From Rhodospirillaceae bacterium (GTDB lineage Bacteria; Pseudomonadota; Alphaproteobacteria; DSM-16000; Inquilinaceae): a stretch of DNA of 64,000 nt. The translations under genes and the position numbers were made by a program. Below are positions 27,670 to 35,559 of this stretch, piece by piece (position 1 is the first letter of the stretch; the number at the start of each line of letters is the position of its first letter). The DNA lies in NCBI GenBank assembly GCA_020638595.1, contig JACKIG010000011.1:1-64000 (forward strand). Reading direction: 5' to 3'. Below the pieces are notes generated by a model that worked only from the letters and a program-made list of their open reading frames with translations, ran no database searches and had not been told where the DNA came from.

Positions 27670-28637
27670 CAGGTGAGCTTGACGCAAAGGGGCGCCGGAA
27701 GCGCACGACGCCAGTCTCGACCGGCAAGCGGATCACGCTCCAACCGGCTGACCTTCGGTGGCTTCAGAAGCTCCACGAGCATGGTCCGCTGCCATCCTCG
27801 TTCCTCATTGCGTATACGAAGGAGAGCCGGCAGAGCGACAAGCGCTCCACCGAGCGCTTGACCGATCTCTTCAACGAGGATGAGACGAAGCATGGCGGGC
27901 GCTACCTGGACCGACCGCCGCAGCAGTTCCGCACCATCGACAGCCGCTACAACCAACTCGTCTATGACCTGGCGCCGGCAGGCCGGCGGGCACTCCAAGA
28001 AGCCGGGCAGTGGAAGGACGGGGTCGTCAGCTCTTCCGGTCCCTGGCTCCATCGCTTCATGGTCTCCTGCACGACCGCGTCAGTCGAACTCGCGACGCTT
28101 CTCCGGGACGATGTTTCATACATCCCGCAGCACCGGATTCTGGTGCGTGCCGGTACGGAACTCCGGTATCCGGTTGCGTTCACCGACCCGGGCACGGGAC
28201 GAGCGATCGAGAAAGACCTCATCCCCGATGCCGTCTTCGGCCTTCAATATCAGACGCCCGAAGGGAGGCGGTTCCGCTTCTTCGCCGTCGAGTGTGACCG
28301 GGCGACAGAGCCGACCACGACCGGAGATTGGGGCCGGAAGAGCTGGCTCAGGAGTCTCCTCCAATACCGCACATACATCGCTGGTGGGCGCTACCGGGAC
28401 CATCTTCGCCTCACCGCGCCGATGTTGGTTCTCAATGTCGTCACGGACGAGAAGCGCCTCTCGAAGCTCATCACCGCAACGGAAAAAGAGGCAGGCGATG
28501 GTGGGAACGCCTACCTCCTCTTTCGATGCTGCGATGCCTTCGGCCCCGTCTTCCGGCCCCCGTCGCCGCTCTATGACCTCCTTGATGAGCCGTGGCCGCG
28601 TGCGGGCAGGGAGCCCTTCAAGATCGACACGGCCTGA
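27663..28637 (+). CDS. Replication-relaxation family protein
   Basis: 324 residues from a GTG overlapping the ATPase gene by seven bases. The family layout is visible: a winged-helix N-terminus ending in RLTDLFNED and YLDRPPQQF, a YDLAPAGRRAL segment, a HRFMVSCTTASVELATLL helix, then a nuclease-like core (DLIPDAVFGL, FFAVECDRATEP). Members occur in integrative elements beside coupling ATPases and are thought to act in DNA processing for transfer. Confidence 0.82.
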   Translation: MVAGELDAKGRRKRTTPVSTGKRITLQPADLRWLQKLHEHGPLPSSFLIAYTKESRQSDKRSTERLTDLFNEDETKHGGRYLDRPPQQFRTIDSRYNQLVYDLAPAGRRALQEAGQWKDGVVSSSGPWLHRFMVSCTTASVELATLLRDDVSYIPQHRILVRAGTELRYPVAFTDPGTGRAIEKDLIPDAVFGLQYQTPEGRRFRFFAVECDRATEPTTTGDWGRKSWLRSLLQYRTYIAGGRYRDHLRLTAPMLVLNVVTDEKRLSKLITATEKEAGDGGNAYLLFRCCDAFGPVFRPPSPLYDLLDEPWPRAGREPFKIDTA

Positions 28638-28641
28638 ACGG

Positions 28642-29115
28642 TCACGCGACGACCGGCTGGAGTGTCGGCCCGCCGAGCACCTGCTTTGCGAGCGCGAGCG
28701 CCTCGACGTAGACCGTGCTGCGCGGCTCGGGATCAAAGAATCGGCGCTTCCGGGGCAGCCAGGGCGCTATCTCGGGAAACTCCCTGGCATACGCGAGCGC
28801 TTCCTCATACTTGTTCTCGAAGGCGCGGATGCGTGCGACCGCCACGTCCATGAGGTAGTTATGCTCGGCAACGCGAGCGATGGCAGCGATGAGTCCTTGG
28901 GACTTCTCGCCCTTCCGCGAGCCGTCGAGTTTCTCCGTCACGACGACATCGGGCCGGAGGTCATCGATCCACTTCTGCGTCTGCCCGGCCGCGAGCGTCG
29001 ATGATCGGCTGGCTTTGCGAGACATGCCCCAGTCCTTGAGGTTCCCGCCGATGAGAAACACGTAGCCGACCCGTCCGGTGGCGACGGCAATCGCCAGCAC
29101 CTTAAGCCGTTCCAT
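28642..29115 (-). CDS. RuvC-like/RNase H-fold protein of unknown function
   Basis: 157 residues. The order of elements (strand with VLAIAVATGRVGYVFLIGG, a NLKDWGMS turn, then RPDVVVTEKLDGSRKG) resembles RuvC-like RNase H folds. The first catalytic Asp of RuvC is missing, so activity is uncertain. It overlaps the 3' end of the XRE regulator gene by 14 bases, indicating one minus-strand operon. It ends five bases from the convergent replication-relaxation gene. Confidence 0.6.
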   Translation of the reverse strand: MERLKVLAIAVATGRVGYVFLIGGNLKDWGMSRKASRSSTLAAGQTQKWIDDLRPDVVVTEKLDGSRKGEKSQGLIAAIARVAEHNYLMDVAVARIRAFENKYEEALAYAREFPEIAPWLPRKRRFFDPEPRSTVYVEALALAKQVLGGPTLQPVVA

Positions 29116-29455
29116 GCTCCAGGTCGTTTCGGTCGGCTAAACGGTCGGAGAGATGGCTGAGCGTGTTCTGGCGATTGAACTGCCCCAACCAGCCCTTCGG
29201 GCAGGGTGGGAGCGTCGAGAGACGGCTTCGGAGCGCCGCATGCGCCTCCAAGAAGATCGTCCCGAAGAAGCTTTCGAACGACCTCCCGTATATGAGCGAG
29301 AGGGTACAGATCTCCCGCACCGTCGGCATCACCTTGCCGTGTTCGAGGAGCGATACCTTCGACGGATGCACTTCAAGAAGATGAGCGCAAGCCAGCTGCG
29401 TCAGCCCAGCCTTGCGTCGGGCTACTTTTAAATCAAGAGCAAATTCATTGGTCAT
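29102..29455 (-). CDS. XRE-family helix-turn-helix regulator
   Basis: 117 residues from the ATG at 29455; the frame is open further upstream but without coding character. The HTH reads KVARRKAGLTQLACAHLLEV, then KVSLLEHGKVMPTVREI. The tail is basic and unfamiliar. It is upstream of, and overlapping, the RuvC-like gene and probably autoregulates this pair. Confidence 0.85.
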   Translation of the reverse strand: MTNEFALDLKVARRKAGLTQLACAHLLEVHPSKVSLLEHGKVMPTVREICTLSLIYGRSFESFFGTIFLEAHAALRSRLSTLPPCPKGWLGQFNRQNTLSHLSDRLADRNDLEHGTA

Positions 29456-29548
29456 AGCGAATGGTATTACGTTGCTAATATATGCTCCAGCATACCGCCG
29501 ACGTATTTCCATCAAAGACACCGTCACTTGTGGATTCCGCATACTACC

Positions 29549-29655
29549 GACCCTATGAACACAAAACCACCAGGGCAGTATGAGCAAGCTTTCAAAGCGG
29601 AAAGGTGGAACCTTTCCGCTTCGCCCCATACTGCCCCGGTGGTGGTTCTAGGGTC
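29549..29655. repeat. 107-bp nested palindrome (MITE-like or structured element)
   Basis: Four concentric arm pairs occur: GACCCTA/TAGGGTC at 29549/29649, AACCACC/GGTGGTT at 29565/29641, GGGCAGTATG/CATACTGCCC at 29573/29627, and a perfect 12-bp stem AAGCGGAAAGGT/ACCTTTCCGCTT at 29595/29610 with loop GGA. It lies in the 387-bp gap 29456-29842, which has no convincing gene. The length and full palindromic layout suggest a miniature mobile element or a large folded RNA/DNA signal. Confidence 0.75.
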
Positions 29656-29842
29656 AGTCTCTATTCTCTTGATCGAAAGTTTAGCCGATTTGCATGTGGA
29701 TGCTAGCGCCCTCCGAAAGCAATACTGGCATGCGCGGGCGTCATTGTTTATGACGGTCTTCAGTCTTCGTTCTTTCTCAGATTGGGGTTGCGCTTGCCGG
29801 AAACTTGTACCGTAACTGGCACCAAAGTGGCACCCATGCACG

Positions 29843-30943
29843 TCACGAAGTCTTCCGCTTTGAAGTCTTCAGGTAATTTTCCAGACGAAGCTGAAGCCGA
29901 CTGATGATCTTCTTGTCCGAAACCGGAATGTACCATGGAGAGTACTTTATATCTTGCGTATAGCTGGCGGTGAATTTCTCTCCATTCTGGAAACTTTCGA
30001 TCAAGAGCCATTCGACTGTGTGGCTGCTGATTGCTGCACAATAGTAGTATCTTAGGGGGTGTACCCCAAAGTAGAAATGCCCAACCAATACACGCTTAGC
30101 TCCCAATGGCAGCTGCTCTATGTCAAACTTACTTGCCTCTCCCGTGATAACGCTCGTATACACGACCGGGCATGTGAACGTACTCGGTTCGATGCGTGCG
30201 TTTCCCTCTATGACGTAAGCTTCACGGCCGGTAACTGTACACTCGACTGAAACTAATACTCCAGGAGGATAGAAATAGTCGTCCGGTGGTTTGATGGACA
30301 GCGGCGGTCTAACGTGAAATAACTCATGGGAAGTTCTACCGAGTGTCACAGGACCAAAAGGTATTTGCATGATGAGGTCATTAAGCGTTCTCCCATCGCC
30401 CAGCATCGACTTATTTGCATAATATTGCATTTGCGATGGTTCATTCGGAACTTCAAATTGTCTTCCGTCGTCATACACCAGTACGGCGCTCTCGATATTC
30501 GCCGCCAGTGTCGGCTCGCCGACGTTGATGATGGGTGGCACATCTTTCGGTGCGCCCTTCTTCGTTAGCGTGAGCACTGTTGCCTGAGAGGGTAGCCCAA
30601 CCTCAGCTTCATCGAACGTCACGGTGAATAGATCGACGGCGTGGCGTTTGGCTACATCGATAGCGCCTTGCTGAAAACCCGCAGTTGTGACGAACACCCT
30701 CTTGTCTGCATGCTGATCGTTAGCCTTGGTGACGAAGGCATCCATATCGGACGGTTCGGCCTTGCGTGTTCGGTTCTTCACTTCAACGACGACGAAATAG
30801 CGAAGTGTGCCGAGTCTGAATCGGACGACGACATCGAACTGTCTGCCGTTGATCGTCTCGTTCCAGGTCACATCTGCCCCAGTCGTTGTCACGGCATGGA
30901 TGCCGGCGACTATGCGTTCTAGGAATTCGCTATCGGTGATCAT
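29843..30943 (-). CDS. Mrr-like PD-(D/E)XK restriction endonuclease
   Basis: 366 residues from the ATG at 30943; the frame stays open to 31144, with another possible ATG at 31042 preceded by GGGGA. I chose 30943 because the family-like sequence begins there (ITDSEFLERIVAGI). The nuclease core shows QFDVVVRF, then FVVVEVKNRTRK, that is D then E-V-K, followed by KRVFVTTAGFQQGAIDVA, as in Mrr-type type IV enzymes. Residues about 190-366 are an unrecognised domain that may bind targets. It is divergent from the recombinase genes. The likely role is defence. Confidence 0.75.
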   Translation of the reverse strand: MITDSEFLERIVAGIHAVTTTGADVTWNETINGRQFDVVVRFRLGTLRYFVVVEVKNRTRKAEPSDMDAFVTKANDQHADKRVFVTTAGFQQGAIDVAKRHAVDLFTVTFDEAEVGLPSQATVLTLTKKGAPKDVPPIINVGEPTLAANIESAVLVYDDGRQFEVPNEPSQMQYYANKSMLGDGRTLNDLIMQIPFGPVTLGRTSHELFHVRPPLSIKPPDDYFYPPGVLVSVECTVTGREAYVIEGNARIEPSTFTCPVVYTSVITGEASKFDIEQLPLGAKRVLVGHFYFGVHPLRYYYCAAISSHTVEWLLIESFQNGEKFTASYTQDIKYSPWYIPVSDKKIISRLQLRLENYLKTSKRKTS

Positions 30944-31114
30944 CAGTGTGCACGCACCTCTCTTGGTGCCGGCGTAGACAATGGATCTGTCGCGAGCAGC
31001 TCGCACTCGGCTGTTTATCCTCGTCCACCATGGTTGCTCCATGCCCGTCCCCGTGAGCAAGTAGGATTTGGCGGCTTCTATGCCCGACGGGTATGGTGAG
31101 TATTCTAAAGCCCT

Positions 31115-31261
31115 ATGAATCACGACGAACGTCTCACCGCGCACTTGGAGCTATGCCAGCGGATCTTCGAGCGCATGCAGCGCGAAGGCTCTTGGCCTTG
31201 GCCCGATTCGCCAAATTCCGAGGATCTGATAGAGTCGGACTCGATTTCTGATGATGTATGA
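31115..31261 (+). CDS. 48-residue protein translationally coupled to the serine recombinase
   Basis: A short frame starting ATG-AAT-CAC encodes MNHDERLTAHLELCQ, then an RIFERMQREGSWPWPDSP segment, and ends with an acidic DDV. Its TGA overlaps the recombinase ATG (ATGA). The start codon, coupling and amphipathic helix with a WPWPDS motif support a real gene. Its role is unknown, perhaps a recombinase accessory factor. Confidence 0.65.
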   Translation: MNHDERLTAHLELCQRIFERMQREGSWPWPDSPNSEDLIESDSISDDV

Positions 31262-32727
31262 AAAAGTGCTTTGGATATGTCCGCGTCTCAACCGTTAAGC
31301 AAGGCGAGGGCGTTTCGCTTTCGGCTCAGCGCGAGGCCATTGAAGCGTTCGCCTACCGCGAAGGCATAGAGATTTCCGAGTGGTTCGAGGAGAAGGAAAC
31401 CGCCGCAAAGAGCGGACGCCCTGTCTTCAACGCGATGGTCCGGCTTCTCAAGCAGGGCAGGGCATCCGGCCTCATCATCCACCGGATTGACCGATCATCC
31501 CGAAACCTCAAGGACTGGGCGACGATCAGCGACCTCTCAGACGCCGGCATCGACGTCCATTTCGCGACCGAGAGTCTCGACTTCCGCTCGCGCGGCGGGC
31601 GCCTCACCGCGGACATCCAGGCCGTCATCGCCGCCGACTACATCCGCAATCTGAGCATTGAGTCGCGCAAAGGCATCAACGGCCGCCTCAAGCAGGGGAT
31701 CTATCCGTTCCCGGCGCCACTCGGCTACGTCGACAACGGCGGCGGCAAGCCGAAGACCCTCGACCCGATCCACGCGCCCCTCGTCCTAGAACTGTTGCGG
31801 CGCTACCTCTCCGGCGACTACTCCATCCGCACGCTCCACCAGGCGATGGTGGAGCGTGGGCTGACGACGCGCGGCAACCGTCCGATCTCAAAGCGCGCCG
31901 TCGAGCGCATCCTCCAGAATCCCTTCTATTGCGGCATGATGCGAAACGGCCGCACCGGGGAGCTGTTTCCCGGTGTCCATGAGCCGCTCATCAGCACCCT
32001 GGAGTTCCAGCGCATCGCCGACATCAAGGCAGGGCGGTACGTCAAGAAGGTCACAAGGCACGAGCATCTCCTCCGGCGCCTCTTTCGCTGCGCGGTCTGC
32101 CAGAGCACACTTTCCCCCGAACGGCAGAAAGGCCACGTCTACTACCGCTGCCACACGGTCGGGTGTCCGACTAAGACAGTGAGGGAAGATGCGCTCAGTG
32201 CCGCGATCACCGTTGCGCTCGCGAACCTTCAGTTCACGGAGGAGGACCAGCGGAAGATCGACGACGACTACCCGACCTGGAAAGTGCATGACGGCTATCG
32301 CGAGGAAAAGAAGTCGCTCGACCTCCGCATCACGGGCGCCGAAGCCCGGCTCGATCGCCTCACCGACCTCTTCATCGACGGCAAGCTGGAGCAGCGCGAG
32401 CACGACGAGAAACGCGAGCGGCTTCTCTATGAGATCGCGAAGCTCAAAGACGAACGAAGAGCACTCGACAATATGACCGCCAGCGAGCGGGACCGACAGA
32501 AATTCCTCGAACTCATGAAAACCCTTGCCCAGCTTTACGAATCGGGAAAACCGACAGAAAAGCGGGTATTGGTCGAAAACTGCTTTTCGAACAGGACATG
32601 GGATGGAAAATATATTGGATTGGAGCCATCAGAACTGGTCTTGGAAGCCAAGAACAGCTCATGTGTCCCCTACGGCGGCCCGATTACAGACACAATTCGA
32701 ACTTTTCTCCGCGATCTGGGCTATTAA
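31258..32727 (+). CDS. Large serine recombinase
   Basis: 489 residues. The resolvase domain starts with FGYVRVSTVKQGEG, giving catalytic Ser11, and has an HRIDRSSRNLKDW block. A recombinase domain follows (APLGYVDNGG, RAVERILQNPFYCG). A zinc ribbon (CAVC ... CHTVGC) lies near residues 278-310, then a coiled coil near 360-420. The last 18 residues (GGPITDTIRTFLRDLGY) are affected by a downstream duplication. Such enzymes integrate and excise elements at short att sites, so a second, nested element may have used this gene. Confidence 0.92.
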   Translation: MKKCFGYVRVSTVKQGEGVSLSAQREAIEAFAYREGIEISEWFEEKETAAKSGRPVFNAMVRLLKQGRASGLIIHRIDRSSRNLKDWATISDLSDAGIDVHFATESLDFRSRGGRLTADIQAVIAADYIRNLSIESRKGINGRLKQGIYPFPAPLGYVDNGGGKPKTLDPIHAPLVLELLRRYLSGDYSIRTLHQAMVERGLTTRGNRPISKRAVERILQNPFYCGMMRNGRTGELFPGVHEPLISTLEFQRIADIKAGRYVKKVTRHEHLLRRLFRCAVCQSTLSPERQKGHVYYRCHTVGCPTKTVREDALSAAITVALANLQFTEEDQRKIDDDYPTWKVHDGYREEKKSLDLRITGAEARLDRLTDLFIDGKLEQREHDEKRERLLYEIAKLKDERRALDNMTASERDRQKFLELMKTLAQLYESGKPTEKRVLVENCFSNRTWDGKYIGLEPSELVLEAKNSSCVPYGGPITDTIRTFLRDLGY

Positions 32728-32818
32728 CCCATAGTACATCCCGTACCGAATTCCGCCAGAATACACGGATTGCGAAAATCACATGTGGCGGCCCGATTGC
32801 AGACACTATTCGAACTTT
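32674..32818. repeat. Duplicated recombinase tail (32-bp direct repeats, 113 bp apart)
   Basis: 32674-32705 and 32787-32818 differ at only two bases, and both encode GGPI(T/A)DTIRTF in their local frames. The first copy ends in a 6-residue tail and stop. The second continues for about 20 residues (IVALDDAARAAAEHEEAA) to a stop at 32876, which looks like the ancestral C-terminus. The 81-bp spacer has no gene. Confidence 0.72.
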
Positions 32819-32942
32819 CATCGTGGCACTTGACGATGCCGCCCGGGCGGCGGCGGAACACGAGGAAGCGGCTTAGGCGACCAAGGGGGTGTGATTTCCA
32901 AGATGCGTGCTTGGCACGCCCGAGTGTAGTATATTCCTCCTC

Positions 32943-34352
32943 ATGATCGACAAAGATGAAATCGATGAAAAATCTGAGGAGTTCGAGATCGGCACCTCGA
33001 ACGTCCAACGGGACTACGTGTTCGGTTGGCTCCTGTTCGCCATATACAACAACACCTATCTTTCCAATCTTCTCATTCTGAAGGGCGGGAACTGCTTCCG
33101 CAAGGCGTACTTCCCTAACACCCGATTCTCGGGAGATTTGGACTTCTCCACGGAACAAGCCCTTGATCTCCCGCGGTTCGTTGAGGAGATGGAAGCCTGT
33201 TGCCGGCTGGCTCAGGACGTTTCGGGCATCGAATTCAACACCGAACGAAACAGCTTCCAGGAAGCCAACCGGGCAAACCAGGGACGGAACACCGACCGAA
33301 AGATATACAAGGGCAAAGTGTTCTTCAAAAATTTCTACGGTGAGAGGAGTTCCCTCGAAATCTCAGTACGCATGGACGTCACCGAGTTTGACCGCCTGTA
33401 CATGCCCACAAGCCGAGTGCCCCTCATCCACCCCTACACCGACGCTGAGAAATGTCAGGTCGAGTTGACGTGCGTGGCACTCGAAGAATGCATTGCGAGC
33501 AAGATGAAGTGCCTCTTGCAACGGCGACATTCGCATGATCTCTATGATCTTGTCTATGCGGCGTTTTTCAATAAGGAGATCGATGTAGATCGTTCTGAGA
33601 TCGCCAGAGTATTCCTTAAGAAGACGATCTTCCGTCGTAGTCCGGGATCAGCGCGACAGATTCTTCTGGGCCTTCCAATGCCGTTCTTTAAGGCAGCTTG
33701 GAATAGGTACATCGTCTGCCCGATTCAGAGCCGCTTGGAATTCGACAGGGCCGAGGGCATCTACACGAGCTTCATCGACAGCATTTTCGAAGCTACCGGC
33801 ATGGCCCACCTGGTGAGCGACGCGTTCTTCCCGGCTGAGCTGCGCAATGTGTTCCTTGAGGCGGGTTCGGGTATGCGGCTGATGCGCATCGAGTACGATG
33901 GCTACCAGCGGATCGTCGAGCCATATGCGCTGACATATAAGCGGCGCTCATCAGACGACGAGGCGAGGGAGTACCTCTATGTCTGGGATCGATCGGGTGG
34001 GTCGTCGGCCACGCCGGGGATACGATCCCTCGTCAATCCCAAGGTTATGAACCCGGAGATCCTCGACGAGACATTCGAGCCGCGTTATGAGGTCGAGCTA
34101 TCCAAAGCAGGCGAGGAAACCCCCAAGAGCTACTTTGGCGGCGGTCGGCGCCGCTCAAGCTCCGCGCGCCTGGGACGAACTGCACCGAGGCGTTCGTCCT
34201 ACTCAGGAGGCCGCAAGCAAGTGGTCCAGTGCACGTTCTGTGGCAAGCAGTTCAAACGGCAGTCGTCGAGTACGACTCTGAGGCGGCACAAGGATAGGGC
34301 TGGATACGATTGCCCGGGGCGCAACGGGTATTTAGTGGGCTGGGTATACTGA
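32943..34352 (+). CDS. AbiEii-type nucleotidyltransferase fused to a WYL-like region and C-terminal zinc finger
   Basis: 469 residues from the ATG at 32943; no ribosome-binding site is obvious. Residues 1-240 match AbiEii/AbiGii toxins: LILKGGNCFRKAYF near 43, SGDLDFS near 64 and an EECIASKMKCLLQRRHSHDLYDL segment near 180. Residues about 295-385 (MRLMRIEYDGYQRIVEPYAL, then REYLYVWDRSGG) resemble a WYL ligand-sensing region. A basic Ser/Arg linker leads to CTFCGKQFK and LRRHKDRAGYDC near 430-455, a C2H2/C2HC-like finger. AbiEii is normally a toxin paired with AbiEi, but no antitoxin gene is adjacent here. Confidence 0.75.
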   Translation: MIDKDEIDEKSEEFEIGTSNVQRDYVFGWLLFAIYNNTYLSNLLILKGGNCFRKAYFPNTRFSGDLDFSTEQALDLPRFVEEMEACCRLAQDVSGIEFNTERNSFQEANRANQGRNTDRKIYKGKVFFKNFYGERSSLEISVRMDVTEFDRLYMPTSRVPLIHPYTDAEKCQVELTCVALEECIASKMKCLLQRRHSHDLYDLVYAAFFNKEIDVDRSEIARVFLKKTIFRRSPGSARQILLGLPMPFFKAAWNRYIVCPIQSRLEFDRAEGIYTSFIDSIFEATGMAHLVSDAFFPAELRNVFLEAGSGMRLMRIEYDGYQRIVEPYALTYKRRSSDDEAREYLYVWDRSGGSSATPGIRSLVNPKVMNPEILDETFEPRYEVELSKAGEETPKSYFGGGRRRSSSARLGRTAPRRSSYSGGRKQVVQCTFCGKQFKRQSSSTTLRRHKDRAGYDCPGRNGYLVGWVY

Positions 34353-34820
34353 TAGGGAGGTGGATCTTGTTCCACAGACCATCCTCGTGTTCGGAATTGG
34401 CCGCGGTGGTGATGACGTTGGCCAGCTTGACGAGGTCGACCGAGCTGCCAGCCGACTCGCTAGCAAGGGTGCATGACCATGATCACCGGCACCGTGCCGA
34501 CGCGGAAACGCATCCAAGATCAGGCACGTTGGCATGAAATGGCTCACGCGCCCTGGTCACGTCTTGCGCTAGCCACATTCTCACGCAGTCAGCTTGAATC
34601 GCCCGCTACCACGACCTATCCTGCGACCAGGAGATGGGCCAATATGCGCACAGACGTTGATCGAGGCGGCACTGTTGAGGTCCGACAGGCCATCGCGCTT
34701 CCTCGATCGAAAAATGGATGCATAGGTATCGAAGCTAGAATGCCGATTTACCAGTGTCATCTATATGGCCCACAAACCAGCGGTTAGTTGAAGATGCGTC
34801 CTCTTTGGGAGTTCTCTAGT
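34353..34820. other. Gene-free or degenerate region
   Basis: Only short frames are present. A 38-codon frame from GTG 34360 (with GGGAGG upstream, reading VPQTILVFGIGRGGDDVGQL) ends at 34476, and an ATG in another frame at 34473 continues for about 30 sensible-looking codons (ITGTVPTRKRIQDQARW) before losing coding character. This could be the remnant of a frameshifted gene. I do not recognise it and cannot support a functional product. Confidence 0.35.
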
Positions 34821-35558
34821 ATGAGTGACGCTAATTCCGATGTCCAAAAGGCGGTACCGGCGCAAACAGATGTCATCACCGACCAGCGCTTTGCACGAAA
34901 CAAGAGAACATATTCAGCAGCGGCATGTGTGGGAATGCCCAAAGGGCCGTCTCGTAAGTATTCACACGGGGGCATCGACAGAAATCAGATTATGTCTGCT
35001 GAATCTCAGGATCTGAGCAATTCCACACCAAGACGACATTGGTCGGTTTTTGGACGAATCAATCGCACGCGCCATTGTCTTGAGCCAGTGTCTCGCTCGG
35101 ACTTCCCACAGATACTGAGCCTAGCAGAAAGTTGTTTCAACGCTGATGCAATAGAATGGGTAAGACGATCAATATCGTTCCACGAAAAATCTGCAAACGC
35201 GGGACTTGATGACGGGCGGCGATTTTTCAAGGTTGCCAAAGATCGCGCCATTATTGGCGTATGTGGTATCCACCACTATGACTGGGGCCCCATCGATGTA
35301 TGTTGGGCCAGTTGGTTCTTCATTGATCCTCTGCACCGACGACCCCTCTTGGGATGGCAGATGGCTGCCAGCTTGCTCCACATGGCCGAAAGTCTCGGTT
35401 ACCGCACATTGTATATTGAAACTGATCCACCAGAGAGCGTCCAGTTTGGCATTTCGCACTTGCTGGCGAGAGCCGGCATGGAACCGGTTGCCCGGATTCC
35501 GTGCTATTACGGCTCTGCAACAGATATGGTCGTATATCGCTTGTTGTTGGCGGAGTAA
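34821..35558 (+). CDS. GNAT-family acetyltransferase of an AT-rich cassette
   Basis: 245 residues from the ATG at 34821, which has GGGAG nine bases upstream; a TTG at 34788 is an alternative. The first 80 residues are polar and unrecognised. The GNAT core begins near EPVSRSDFPQILSLAE and includes FFKVAKDRAIIGVCGIHHYD, a WFFIDPLHRR strand and the LGWQMAASLLHMAESLGY helix with the YIETDPPES segment. The substrate is unknown. One base separates it from the next gene, and its composition is far more AT-rich than the island average. Confidence 0.8.
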   Translation: MSDANSDVQKAVPAQTDVITDQRFARNKRTYSAAACVGMPKGPSRKYSHGGIDRNQIMSAESQDLSNSTPRRHWSVFGRINRTRHCLEPVSRSDFPQILSLAESCFNADAIEWVRRSISFHEKSANAGLDDGRRFFKVAKDRAIIGVCGIHHYDWGPIDVCWASWFFIDPLHRRPLLGWQMAASLLHMAESLGYRTLYIETDPPESVQFGISHLLARAGMEPVARIPCYYGSATDMVVYRLLLAE

Positions 35559-35559
35559 C

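Noticed and set aside
28642..29115. A true RuvC Holliday junction resolvase
   Set aside because: The first catalytic Asp is missing and there is no clear four-acidic-residue set, so only a fold resemblance is claimed.
29524..29841. 105-residue minus-strand frame across the nested palindrome
   Set aside because: The palindrome and lack of homologous pattern argue that it is not translated.
34473..34787. 104-residue plus-strand frame in the AbiEii/GNAT gap
   Set aside because: Only its first 30 or so codons look sensible, it overlaps another short frame by ATGA, and no homology is recognised; probably a degenerate remnant.
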